Assembly (NCBI GenBank): GCA_963971425.1
Contig: OZ020518.1
Span: forward strand, 10,271,989 to 10,335,988
DNA from: Bryoerythrophyllum caledonicum
Taxonomy: Eukaryota; Streptophyta; Bryopsida; Pottiales; Pottiaceae
DNA length: 64,000 bases
Direction: 5' to 3'
This document shows positions 21,028 through 32,447 of the stretch, piece by piece. The notes beneath the pieces are model-generated. The model was not told the origin of the DNA and did not search any database. It saw only the letters and a list, made by a program, of their open reading frames with translations. The first letter of the stretch is position 1, and every line of letters begins with the position of its first letter. Both the position numbers and the translations under genes were made by a program.

Positions 21028-21290
21028 CAAGTCTACACCACTACACTAAGTATCACTTTTAGTGTAGTATAGACTAATTGACTTATAATTGCTATAAGTA
21101 TTCACTCTTAGTGAATCTTTTTACCATCTGTATCCACAATGATCCGCCTCTTTCAGTAGTATAGATAGTTGTGCTCTCAGTAAATTGATTCATTAAAAGT
21201 AAAAAGCTATAGCACTTCAAAATCGTGTAGTGTGGATACACTAAAAGTGATATTTAGAGTAGTCTTTACTGTAAAAAAGTCCTTAGTGTA
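21028..21290. mobile_element. Palindromic MITE-like element
   Basis: ATCACTTTTAGTGTAGTAT at the left and, inverted, ATACACTAAAAGTGATAT at the right. The left arm also folds on itself (AGTCTACACCACTACACTAA with TTAGTGTAGTATAGACT). About 260 bp, no coding. Exact ends and target duplication are unclear. Confidence 0.45.
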
Positions 21291-21427
21291 AAAATAAGTT
21301 TCCTCCCCAATAAAAAATTTCCACACATTGTCAAGCAAGAGGGCCTTTCCATCTCACCTCCGAGCCTTATATATTAAGTTCCTTCATCATAGAAACTTCT
21401 AGTTTATCTCTAGTTTCTTTTATTTTC

Positions 21428-21549
21428 TATTCCAAAAGAAGACTTTCTAATCCAATAGTAGACTCTCTATTCCAATAGTAGACTTTTTATTCCAAAAGTA
21501 GACTTTCTATTCCAACAATATACCTTCTATTCCAATAGTAGACTTTTAT
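21428..21549. repeat. 20 bp tandem repeat
   Basis: Six copies of a 20 bp unit of the form TATTCCAAAAGTAGACTTTC, in register. Confidence 0.8.
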
Positions 21550-22095
21550 ACATTCCACTACGTATGTCAAATAAATCATTGGGTTGAGTTGCATTTTGGA
21601 TTTATACATTCCAATATACTTAAAGAAAAAATAAAACCAATGACATATGTCAAATAAATCATTTGGGTGAGTTGCATTTTGGATTTATACATTCCACTAC
21701 ACTTAAAGAAAAAATAAACGAATGACGCATGTCAAATATATCACTGGGGTGAGTTGCGTTTTGGATTTATACATTCCACTTCACTTAAAGAAAAAATAAA
21801 CGAATGACGCATGTCAAATATATCACTGGGGTGAGTTGCATTTTGGATTTATACATTCCACTTCACTTAAAGAAAAAATAAACGAATGACGCATGTCAAA
21901 TATATCACTTGCGTGAGTTGCATTTTAGATTTATACATTCCACTATACTTAAAGAAAAAATAAAACCAATGACGTAAGTCAAATAAATCATTTGGGTGAA
22001 TTGCATTTTAGATTTATACATTCCACTACACTTAAGGAAAAAAATAAACAAATGATGCATGTCAAATATATCATTTGGGTGAGATGAATCTTACA
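21545..22095. repeat. 82-83 bp tandem repeat
   Basis: TTTATACATTCCA recurs at 21601, 21684, 21766, 21848, 21930 and 22013, with a partial copy before and after. Each unit contains AAAGAAAAAATAAA, TGTCAAATA and GTGAGTTGCATTTTGGA. The third and fourth full units are almost identical, which shows recent local duplication. Confidence 0.85.
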
Positions 22096-22329
22096 TTCAT
22101 ATGCCTAATAAAATTCCTTTAAAATTCTCTCTTTATTCCCTTTTAAAATTCGATTTTTAACTTCAAAAGTTGCAATTGTGTTAGTAACTCTTAACACATA
22201 AGACGTTTTAAAAAGTAAAGGTGGAAGTCTTAAATTTCAAAAAGTGAAAGTGAAAGTCAAAAGTTCACTATATAAACTCAGAAACTTCACTTGAGTACTT
22301 TGTCAAGAATGTATTGAAAATTATTTTAG

Positions 22330-22668
22330 GCGTGCCTCCCCTACCCCCTAGACGTCTGCGCCCTCCCTTAGACGTCCGCGCCCCCCCTCCAGACGTCTGT
22401 GCCTCCCCAGACGTCCGCCTCCCCCCCCGCCAGACGTCCGCGCCCCTAGACGTCCGAGCCCCCCCCCAGACGTTCGGGCCTCCCCAGACGTCCGCGCCCC
22501 CCTCCCAAACGTCCGGACCTCCCCCAGACGTCCACACCCCCCCCCCCCCAAACATCCGCGCCCCTAGACGTCCGGGCCCCCCCTAAGACGTCCGTGCCCC
22601 CTCCCCATACGTTCGCGCCTCCTCCAGACGTCCACGCCCCCCCGAGACGTCCGCGCCCCCTCCAAATT
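22330..22668. repeat. AGACGTCCGCGCCCC minisatellite
   Basis: About 17 copies of an 18-20 bp unit with the core AGACGTCCGCGCC and variable C runs. The core is the reverse complement of the 18590-18735 unit. No open gene follows within several kb on either side, so this island lacks a partner or its partner has gone. Confidence 0.8.
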
Positions 22669-22799
22669 TGAAATGCCGATGTGGCCTTTCAAGTCGTCCA
22701 CGTCACCAATCGCTTGTCCATGTCATCGTATCACTTTAACTTTTCGTAAATTGTGAAAAAAAAATTCACCGCAATAATTTTTGCTCCTCCCCTCAATGT

Positions 22800-23060
22800 C
22801 CGATTTTTCTTGGGGACCGCCGGATCCATCCGTCCGAATGTCCGTCCGGTCCACAATATTTGGGCCATGTCCGTACTTTATGACAACCCTGCCGTCAGAT
22901 CGGACGGTCGGGCGGCCGTCCGCCTCATCAGGCGGCCGTCGCGTGCCCGCGCATTCGGATCGTGGCCGTCCAATCGGGCGGACGGCCGAGGTGCCATCCA
23001 ATCGCTCCGACGATAGCGACTGATCGGACGGCCGATCGAAATTTGACGGCTGCAATCCGG
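22800..23060. repeat. CCGTCCG-rich CpG island
   Basis: CCGTCCG, GGACGG and GATCGG motifs in high density, like 9420-9605. No family P or K frame is found within 500 bp. Confidence 0.5.
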
Positions 23061-23119
23061 CCGCGTGGCACATCGGCAAATCCAACGGTGCAGAAAACTT
23101 ACCAGGGCCTTCTGTAAAT

Positions 23120-23480
23120 GGTTATTATCCCCCGGCACGATACGTCCGGACGTCCTCGTCCTCACGACGTCCTAGGACGCTCTTAGACCCTGAAGGACGT
23201 CGGATTGGTAACCCTGGTTTTTAGGTCTCCAGTGGATGAACCCGGCCAGACGGATGATTTTCGTCCTGGACAATTTTTCATCCATTTGGTTGGCCGGATG
23301 AAATCTGGCCAGACGATTGATTTATGTCCTACCAGTTTCATCTATCAGTTGGATGAACATGGGCATTCGGATGACTTTCATCCAGCCTTGTGTTCATCCG
23401 TCGGATGACTCCCGTTAGGGTTTGGTGCACATGGAGGGAGAGCTTGGGAGCTCTATCTCTCTCTCTCTCTCTCTTGCAAC
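23120..23480. repeat. GGATGA/CATCC-rich block with CT microsatellite
   Basis: GGATGA or its complement recurs at least ten times between 23225 and 23410, mixed with GACGTCC motifs near 23145-23195. A (CT)n run follows at about 23453-23475. No gene seen. Confidence 0.5.
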
Positions 23481-23689
23481 TTGGACCTAGAGCTTAGACA
23501 CATTTGAGTTTGGAGGTGTTTTTCAGAGGTTTTGAAGGTTACATTGTGTTGTGATGACTTTACATTGTACATACTATGACATATTCAATGTGATTTGAGG
23601 TGATTTGAAGTCTTCAGAGTGTTTTTGAGCAAATCAGGGTTTCTAAGGGTTTCTAGGGTTTATGCGAAAGAGAGTTTGTAGATCAACCT

Positions 23690-26600
23690 CCCTTTAACAA
23701 TGGAACAAGCCTCTAATCCAAATAAGTTTTGTGGAAGTTGGATTATGACATTTGACGTACATTGGAGAGGCCACAAATGGATTTTTGTATGGCTATGATT
23801 TTTTTATTTGATTTTTTGTTGGCAGGCATAGAATATGGGACAGCGTAGAAACTATATGCTACTCTGGGTCTGAACATTGTGTCTACCATTTTTATTTTTT
23901 GTTTCATAGTGGCCATACATGTTGTGAGTTCTTTGCATTGTTTGATAAGTTTTGTGGTAGTGGTGTAGGTTTGTATCTTCCATTTTAGTGAAGGTACAAG
24001 GATTGTGCCTAGATACACGTATGGTTTGTTTTGATGTAGTATGGGAATGGGTTGATTCCGGTAGTTTATGTTAGCGATTTGCATAAGTGCTTTGAATGTA
24101 GTGGGGTTCATTTTGGATTTGTTTGGACATCCTCTAGCGGCACATTTTGGGTGCCAACATCCATTCCGGACCAATTGCAAAATTTGTCAATTTTATTCAG
24201 TTGGATTTGTAGTGATTTGAATTTTCCGGCTATAGTGGCAAGGTCATCGGCGTAGGCGGCCAAATTGATGGTGACTTCTAATGTTCCAAAGGTGTAGCCA
24301 TTATTTCCCATTTGCATCCATCTTAGTAATGGTTTTAAAATAAGAAAATAATGAATAAGTATGGACATAGTGTATCACCTTATATAGTTTACGTTGTATG
24401 GAGATGGGTTGGATGTTCCAAAATATTCTCCAATGTATAAGGTGGTTGAGTGAGAAAATATGTTTCCAACTAGTGTGATTGCGTCGGTGGGGTATCTAAG
24501 ATAAAAAATTATTGTTAATAATCTTGCATGGTCAATGGAACCGAATGCATTTTTGAAATCAAAATATAAAATATATATGTCTTGGTGTGTAAATCGTGCA
24601 TCTTTGAGTGTGGCTATTATGGTTTGAAGTTGTCTAGCAGTACTGCTTTATGCACGAAAGCCTTCTTGGATGTCATTTAAGATTTGGTGTTTTTCTTCGT
24701 ATAATATAGTTGTGAATGTGCTTGTAAAGAATTTGTAGTCTGTAGATAGTGTTGGCTAGGGCAATTGGTCTATGGTTTGGAAGTATTGAGGTATTACCTT
24801 TTTTATAGAGTAATATTATAGAGCTAGTTTTTCATGAGGCGGGGATTTGTTTTTAATTGTAGCAATGAGAGAAAAATAAGGAGAGAAGTTTGTGGAATAT
24901 TGGGGGCATTAATTTTAATATGGAGTTTGGAATGCGGTCTGGCCATGGGGCTTTATTATTTCCTAGGTTTTTGAGGCATATATCGTATGTGGCTCAATTA
25001 AAGTAAGTGTATAACGGGATTTGTGGTTCACCACGTTTGTCTATGGTGAAGCCTTCAAGGTCATGCCATGGGTATTGTCTTACCGCACATGTACATGCAA
25101 GTGGATGGTCTGGTAAATAGTTACATGTGGGTACGGTAGGTCTATTGTTTTTTTTTGTTGATTGTATGTTTCATTTGCAATGTTTTTAGGGCTGGTTAGA
25201 ACTTTCTATTGATTTCTTTTTGGCTAGTTTTGTACAATAGTTTGTATTTTGATATGGGTTTTTTAATATTTACTTTGGCTAAATTTGTAGTTATTTTTCA
25301 AGCTTGTATGTTGTATTTTTTGCAATTGATGCAATGTCATTAATCCAAGTATCATGTGTTATGTGTGAAGGGGGTGGTACCGAGGTTTTGGTGTGTTTAA
25401 TATTGATAATTTCATTACACCAAGTATCATGTGTTACGTGTGAGGGGAGTGGTGCCGAGGTTTTGGTGTGTTGGATATTGATAATTTCATTACAGATCGG
25501 GTGGTTACGCCATTGGAGGTTTTTTTTTACAATTTGGATAGTATTATCTATTATGTGGTATGTCTCTCTAGGTGTTGTTCCAATTTTTTTGAGAGTTTCT
25601 GAGGTAAGAATCCGCCTTGTTGAGATGTCCAATTTGTCATTTGAGGCATGGGTGTGGCTTTGCAAGTTTGCTCAAGTGTATTGGAAATGTTGTTGATAAT
25701 TGTGTCGAGAGTTTGGCATGTTTTGTGCCATTGTGGCTCAGAGAGTTGTGTATTGTTTTTTAGATTGTAAATTATGGAGTCAATTTGTGCGGAATTTTTT
25801 TCAAAGAATTTTGTACTAAAGTTTTCGATGTTATTTTTTGGAATGGGGTTAAGTATTCGTATATTATCGTTGTTTAGAGTAGTGGGTGTTTGTCTGATTA
25901 GTATATTGTTGGAGATGTGTAGTTGGAATGGTGAGTAATTTGAGTTGAGATCAATGTTTTTGTTTGTTGTAGAGGTATATTGTATATAGTTGGATGTATT
26001 AATGTAGAAACCATCAATTAAGTTCCAGTTGTTATAGTTGTATCCACCTTGTCTAGAGTATTGTGTATCTATATGAATGTATTTGAGGTTTAAGTTATTT
26101 GTAAAGTTGTACCATTGGTGGTCTGTTGTGTTTAGGAGAGTGGTATAGTTCCCGTTTTGTCGGCCGACTAGTGCTATGTCTCCGTTAAAGTCCCCACATA
26201 ATAAGTATGTATGGTTAGGTTACTGTTGATTTGAGAGGTAGTTGTATTTTGAATATCTCTGGTGAATCTAATGTCTTCGGGGTGGGATGGTATGTAGGTG
26301 TGAAAGATTAGCCATGGTTGTAGTGGTTGATTAATAATCTTTATGATTTGTAGGTATGGAGATATATGTATTGGTGTAGGGATTTTTGCTATGTTGCTCG
26401 GGAAAGCATATTTTTTATGTACTAGTGTGAGAAGGCCACTACGTCGTGGTATGTAGGATCTTTGTTGTTGAATGCATTGTGTTAGTGCATGTGTGTTGTT
26501 GAAAATAAGTTTATGGTTGCAAAATCATTTTTGTATGTATTTTGTTGATTTTGTGGTGGAGATTTTAGTTTCTTGTATGACTATGAGGGCTGGTGATATG

Positions 26601-26900
26601 TTTGTGTGGGTAGTAAGACTTTGTAGGTTGGAGAAGGCGATATTGAGGGATGAGGTGTTCCATGTGATAATACTTGTATTTCTGTTGTTTATGTTTAGAT
26701 TTTGGTTTTGTGGAGGATAGTAGGGAAGTGGGGGAGGTGGGCATGTATATTTTGGTATAGGATCAAAGCATTTTAATGTTTCATTAATTAGATTGTTGAT
26801 AAGGCATGGAAAGTTCTATTTTATTGTATTGTTATTAGGGGGAGGGTTAATACTATGTATTTCATAGATTATCTTGTGAAATCATAGATTATCTTGTGGA
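23690..26900 (-). mobile_element. Dual-endonuclease LINE, copy B (APE endonuclease + reverse transcriptase)
   Basis: Read on the minus strand. A Pro-rich leader, then an apurinic-type endonuclease: IITWNTSSLN near 26670, VIQETKIS near 26580, FHTYIPSHPED near 26300 and LLCGDFNGD near 26190. Its usual SDH-type end reads SNYSPF. The reverse transcriptase follows: NNKAPWPDRIPN, HRPIALANTIYRL and AYADDLATIAGKF near 24240, with a thumb region ending near 23690. There are many stops and frameshifts. It lacks the RNase H, finger and RLE parts that copies A and C keep, so its 3' side has been lost, which is unusual for a LINE. The 5' boundary is not certain. Confidence 0.7.
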
Positions 26901-28350
26901 TTGATTTTTTGTGAGTTATAATGTTTTAATTTGTCTCTAGGAATGTTGTATAAATGTGTGGTGTGTTGATGTATCATTTTGGTGGGTTGTGAAGATTGAC
27001 TAGGTGCTTAGGAGGGTATTAGTTCATTAGCTAATGTTTGAATTTTGTGGAGCTAACACGTAGTCACAGTCTTCTATGGATGGGTCGATAGTGGTTATTA
27101 TGGCATATAAGGTGTGTGAATATGTGATGTTGGGTGTGTGCGTTGTTGGTGGATGTTAAGTCTAGTGGTTTGTAATTGTCAAAGTTAGCCAAAATTAACC
27201 TTATACAAGCCCACCTAACCATATTGTTTCCAGGGATTTTTATCGTGCATCAAACTCTTTAAATCTCAACAACACTTCACACTTAATACCTCAGCACATC
27301 CCAAAGGATGGCTTCCCCGGTACCTTAGTAACCGGTAACAAGTAACCACAATTGTTGAGTTTAAACTCTATTCAACGTCAGAGTAGTTTTCAACTTTTCC
27401 GATAAGTTTTTATAATGCCAGGAAAGTCACCGCCCTCCGGTCTCGCAGTCTAGAGTCCACAATATCCACAATCTAACTCTACACCTTGAAAGAGTTAAAA
27501 AGGTTGCAGCCGGTTTACCGGTCTTTACAATCTACCGGAAACTTCTCCCGGTAAACCGTTCACGCAAGACCGGGTTCCAACTACAACAACACCGAGAACA
27601 ACACCCAATGAATCAAACAAAAAAGATACAAGAATCACAACCGTATGGAATGCTAAGCAAATCACATAAGCAAAACAACCTTCTACGGGGATTGTCGGAT
27701 CTCATCCACTGTAAGGGTAGAAAACCCCGGAATACTCCAAACTCAGGCTTAGCTGGGATCTCTCCCCGGTGTACCAAGAGGGGAGATATCACCCCTCCTC
27801 CCCACCAATCCAAACACTTCCGACTTAAGGGAAGCTATCATAAATAGCCGTGGGCTTCCCGGATCCCATCCGCTAAGCAACTCTTCTCGGTGCCACCGGT
27901 CAAGGGTTTAAAGTAGATCCGGGATCTTACTCCACCTATCTAACTTCAATATCCTACACCCTCCGGAAGCCTCTACTTACATTCAATCACATAACATTCA
28001 ACAAGCCACAACCTTGCACATCCTAGCAAAGACTCACTAGGAGGACTCAACCCTCTCCACCTCTTCTCACACAAGCTCAACAAAGACTCTAGACACAAGC
28101 AATGAAGGCAAGACACAAGCAAATCAACAAAGAGAAGCGTACTTAAATCAAGAGCCCAAGGCTCCTTAAGTACTCAAAGGCTACTAGCTACCGACCAAAA
28201 CTAGATCCCCAAAAGATGGAAATGACATCTAGCTCTTAGAGAGTGTACAAAAGTCAACAGCTACCCTCTAAAACTAGATCTACAAAATGACATCTAGATC
28301 CTAAAATCAAGGGCATCCTAGCACCTTCTTCCCATGCCTCTTCTTAACAT
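26901..28350. other. Possible LINE 5' region and CCGGT-rich segment
   Basis: No gene recognised. 26901-27180 may be the leader of LINE copy B. 27300-27900 is GC-moderate, with repeated CCGGTA/TACCGG motifs (for example GGTTTACCGGTC near 27513 and TCCCGGTAAACCG near 27548). 28050-28330 has repeated CTAGATC and AAGACACAAGCAA motifs. It looks like a decayed LTR or leader. Confidence 0.3.
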
Positions 28351-29400
28351 TGGATTCAATTATATAATACTTATATATAAAGAGTATTACCTTCTTTTAT
28401 GATTCCAAAAACAAAGTATTTTATTTGTTGTTAAAAAAAATTAACCCAAATAAAACACGTTTACACATTTTGGGGAAGTTGGGAAAAAAAAGTAATCTCG
28501 GAGGGGCCATTGGCAAAAATTGTAGAAACTACATACGATAAAAAAATAGGAGCAAATGTATTCACGTAGGATAAATTTCATAAAGAAAGTACATGTAACA
28601 TACATTGCTTTAAAGGTGTGAAATATGGTTACAAGAAATATATAATTAGATATAATGTCAAAGAACTATGTAATTGGTACATACAAAATATCATGGAAAA
28701 AACAGGTACAAAATTTGAATGGTAGATTCTACTGATTTAGGTTCTGACTATTTCTCAATGGATGAAAAGGGGGTATTTTTTATGAAAGTCTATGGATGAA
28801 TTAATGGGAGGGTTGGAGGGTTGAAATAAACAATATATTTTTTAATAAGTGGTACATTCCTAATTTATTGTGGGGCACTCATGCAACATTTTATTGTTGG
28901 ATAACTTGTACATTTCCTCCGTAGTTAGAAGCTTACACTACCCCTTATGTTTGGGGATTTATATATTTCCCTCTCATTGCATGTTTAAATAATTCCTTTG
29001 TAAAGTTAAGTTGCGTAATTCCTTTGTAAAGTTAAGTTAAAGCATTGTTACACAAGGGATATATGGACATTGGATGATTCGACATTATGCTTCATAAATT
29101 TGAATATGACCTTAAGATGAGTCATTTAAAAAGACGTCTTTACCTCTAAACTACATTGTTCAATGGTATTTGTTCGTCGATAACAAAAGAGGTTTCACTT
29201 GTGCAAAGAATATTACCTTCTTTAAAAATGTCAAAAAGAATGTGTTGTTTATAGCAACATTCTAATTCAAGTACCACCATAGTCCACCAAATTATGGTGG
29301 GGGATCCCATGGCCTCGTAGTATGGGAACCCACAAAGTCCTTGGGGGAGATCACATGTTGGTTGTCTCTAATGCAATTAGTGTAGGGAAGCACTTAGAGT
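28351..29400. other. AT-rich, nothing recognised
   Basis: Low-complexity AT-rich DNA. GTAATTCCTTTGTAAAGTTAA is nearly duplicated at about 28990-29040. No gene or element boundary seen. Confidence 0.4.
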
Positions 29401-29404
29401 AGAA

Positions 29405-29548
29405 AAGTGTTTAACCTTGAGAGGGGGAAGTAGTTCAATAACACTAGCCTATGTCCCGTGGCCATATGCTTAGTGAAGAGAATGAATAAACACTACATTC
29501 ACGCCGGTCCTATTATAAGACCGTAGTTCTTCTTCTTCTTCTTCTTCG
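29405..29548 (+). mobile_element. 5'-truncated tail of the dual-endonuclease LINE (copy D)
   Basis: It contains GAGAGGGGGAAGTAG, the stretch before CACGCCGGTCC (29500-29510), a partly decayed stem and seven TTC units at 29527-29547. It matches the last 140 bp of copy C. It is a short retrotransposition product, or a SINE that borrowed this tail. Confidence 0.65.
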
Positions 29549-30299
29549 CAAGTCCAATGGAACCATTTAAAGCAAAGAGCCACTACATTTGGTTCCGACA
29601 AGATCTTTGCATTCCTCAATCATCACGGCAATTATGTCCTTTCCTAGAAGTTGGAAAGAAAACTAAATTTACAATATAAATATAGTTCTCCAACACATGG
29701 AAAGAAGGAAGGCCTTTGCGAAGGCAAGAATGGAGTTTGGCCAACTTTGTTCCTCTCTACCTTCAAAGGGTTGAGTCCCCGCCCTCACGTCCCCGCCCCT
29801 AACGTCCCCGCCCCTTCCCCGTCTAATTTTGGAATAAAAAACTTTGGATGGACATAACTCACTCAAAAATAGCCCATATAAAACATTTAAGGTGTGTTTT
29901 GACATTTAAATTTTCAGTAGATGCCAAAAAACATTTCATACGCTTAATTTGGACTATTTATGAATGAGATATGGCCATTCAAAATTGTTGATTCCAAAAT
30001 TGGGCGGGGAGAGCGGGGACATCCCCGCCCTAGCGCAAACGTGGCATGACCCGTCAGAATATGACGTGTAAATGATAGTAAAAAAATTTAACCTGCAAAA
30101 AATTACTGGGCGCACTTCAGACAATCTTTCTGAACCGTCCGCCTGTCCCGTCCGGACCGCCCGTCCGGTTGTCCTGTTTGATCACCTCAATCCGTCCGTT
30201 ATGACAATCCCGCGTTAGATCGCAATCTACGAGCCGGGGTCGCAACCACCAGCAGGAGCAAACTGCCCTCTGTAAACTTGCAATTTTTTTAGGGTTAAC
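29549..30299. other. Spacer with GC-rich patches before the L1-type LINE
   Basis: No gene. CCCCGCCC motifs lie at 29775-29825 and 30000-30035, and a CCGTCCG-rich stretch at 30120-30215. The last may belong to the 5' region of the following LINE. Confidence 0.4.
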
Positions 30300-30377
30300 T
30301 TTTTTAGGATCAACCTTTGGGGTTAGGTCATAAAAGTGGTCCGCAGGAAGGAGCAGCTCCTAAGTGTGTCCTTCACC

Positions 30378-32336
30378 ATGGCCGATCAGCTTCCTTCTCC
30401 CCTACCTCTTCCTCCAGTCCTCGGTTCTGCTATCGGTACAAACCTTGGAGATGGCCAGACGACGCCGCCGAACAGCTTTATCGATGTATTGAAGGCTCAT
30501 ATTGCGCAGGCACCGGTTAAGCCCACATCAGTAGAAGAAAGAAGGAAGGCTAAAGCATTACTCAAGCACGAGCTGCCGGAGCCAGAAGTCGCTACAACAT
30601 TGGCACATCTAGGAAGCCATGCCGAATTCAACCAATTGAAACCAACACGTGGTGAGATCTTCCCAGACTCTTTGTTTCGTAGTGGGACATGGTTTTTATT
30701 ATGCAAGCAAGCTGCCCTATTCACGCTCGATGAAGAGAAGATGAAGAAGGAAATGGACCATTTTCAACGGAACACGGTAATTGCCTACTTTGTCGGTGGA
30801 AAATCAAGGTGGGAGCCTATTCCAGCATGGTTCTTGAAACTTTCTAGAGATGCCCATGCGGAATGCTCCTACTAGCGCAACCTAGGAAATGCATTCTTCT
30901 AAATTTTTACCAAAAATAAGTCAGCTACCCAACAGTTATTCATGCTCACTCTCTATACCTCGCGTTGAGGGACGTGTATACTACAACCGTGGGTAGCAGG
31001 CTTTGTACCCAGCGCACCTATCAAAGCTCAGATGCCGGTGTGGATCACCCTCAAGGCGATGCCAGAAGAGCTTTGCAGCAGCATATAGGACATCGCTCGC
31101 TGCATTGGCCGGGTAGTTGGTAGGCATAGAAACAACCGATACTCTGCAGACCAAAAAATTTGTGTCAACATTGACACTGCGAAACCATTCGTCATGAACA
31201 TCAACGTCATGAATCCAGTGACCGGTGAGGCGGTGCCCCTAGCAGAAGACTACAACAACTTGCCAATTAGATGCAGACATTGCTTGTCAACCTCGTACCT
31301 TGTCAAGGACTGTCGGGTGCTACAAAACCCGACACAGAGACAAATGCAAGGTCAACAAGGGCCAAAAGCATCACTACTCAACCTGGAAGGTGCACCTTGC
31401 AATGCAAATCAATAGGGGCAGTTACAGAGACCTGAGTGTAGCACGTCCACGGCAGGAAAAAGTCTAGCACCAGCGGGTCCTCAACAAATAACAGAGCGGG
31501 ACACCACCCAGCAATCGCCACGGAAGCAAAGCTAGAACATCGAATGCCGCCTCCTCCCCTACCGCAGAAGGAGATGCCACCATTTGGAGAAGAGACGAGA
31601 AATCAAGCGGCGGCCGCCCACTTTGGTTTAGGCCCTTCAGAACATGGGCAGACACATGCCACCTACACTTCAACGTCCAAGGAATGGGAAAGTGTACAAG
31701 TGCGGGAATTGCGGAGGAACCTAGATGCACACATGAACACAATAGGAGTAATGAAGCCAAGGAGAGCGAGAGGTCGAGCTTTGCAGTCCAAAGCGGGTAT
31801 CAACCAAGCGGCCAGCGACATCCACAATCAAGTGAACATGGTACAGGTCCGGGACCTCGGTTCCTCATGTGCAGACAGAGGATCAAGACACAGCTTCATG
31901 AGCCGACTCCGGAGCACACGAGGTCATCCCAAGCCAAGTCTATGCAGCGACGGCAACACATACCATCGCCGGTTTCACCATGCCGGTAAGAAGACCTGAT
32001 TTCCCTCGCGCAAGCCTGACAATCCGACTAACACTCCATTGGTGCCCAAGTCACAGGAACAAACAAAAACCTCAGGCAATGGAGAGGAGATTCCATCGGA
32101 CGTGAACGGTGGTGAGAACTCCCGGCTCACAGAGAGAGACACGAGAGACACGGACGACCTTAGCCTGGGCATAGACCTTGCGCAAGGGATGCAAGAATAC
32201 TTGGCAGGTCGAAATAAGAAGAGCCGCGCTCCCGCCCCGGCCATCCTCGGCGCGGTATACAAGCAATGGATTTGTGATCAAGGATGGGACGACGAGCTGC
32301 AGCCATCTTCACCCAGCAAGCCGCGGTCCTCCTTAT
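30378..32336 (+). pseudogene. LINE ORF1, gag-like with zinc knuckle
   Basis: The ATG at 30378 sits in a strong context (CACCATGG). It encodes MADQLPSPLPLPPVL, then a domain like the plant LINE DUF4283 region (GEIFPDSLFRSG, MPVWITLKAMPEEL). A TAG at 30873 and further stops interrupt it. The zinc knuckle near 31280 reads CRHCLSTSYLVKDC, with Tyr where His is expected. A shift of frame follows, and a Pro/Gln/Arg-rich tail ends near 32336. The protein would bind the LINE RNA. This copy cannot make it. Confidence 0.65.
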
Positions 32337-32447
32337 GACCTAGCAGAGGCGAACACCAACCACAACAGAACAAGTGGGTCAAATTCGGCCCACCTATGAG
32401 CATAAACATAGGTGTGTATCCCCCGTTCATCCCCCCTCCTCTCACAT

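Noticed and set aside
21545..22095. CRISPR-like array
   Set aside because: 82-83 bp units without distinct spacers in a plant nuclear context; simple tandem duplication.
22268..22586. Open frames on both strands
   Set aside because: Same reason: GC-rich minisatellite without stops, no start context, no homology visible.
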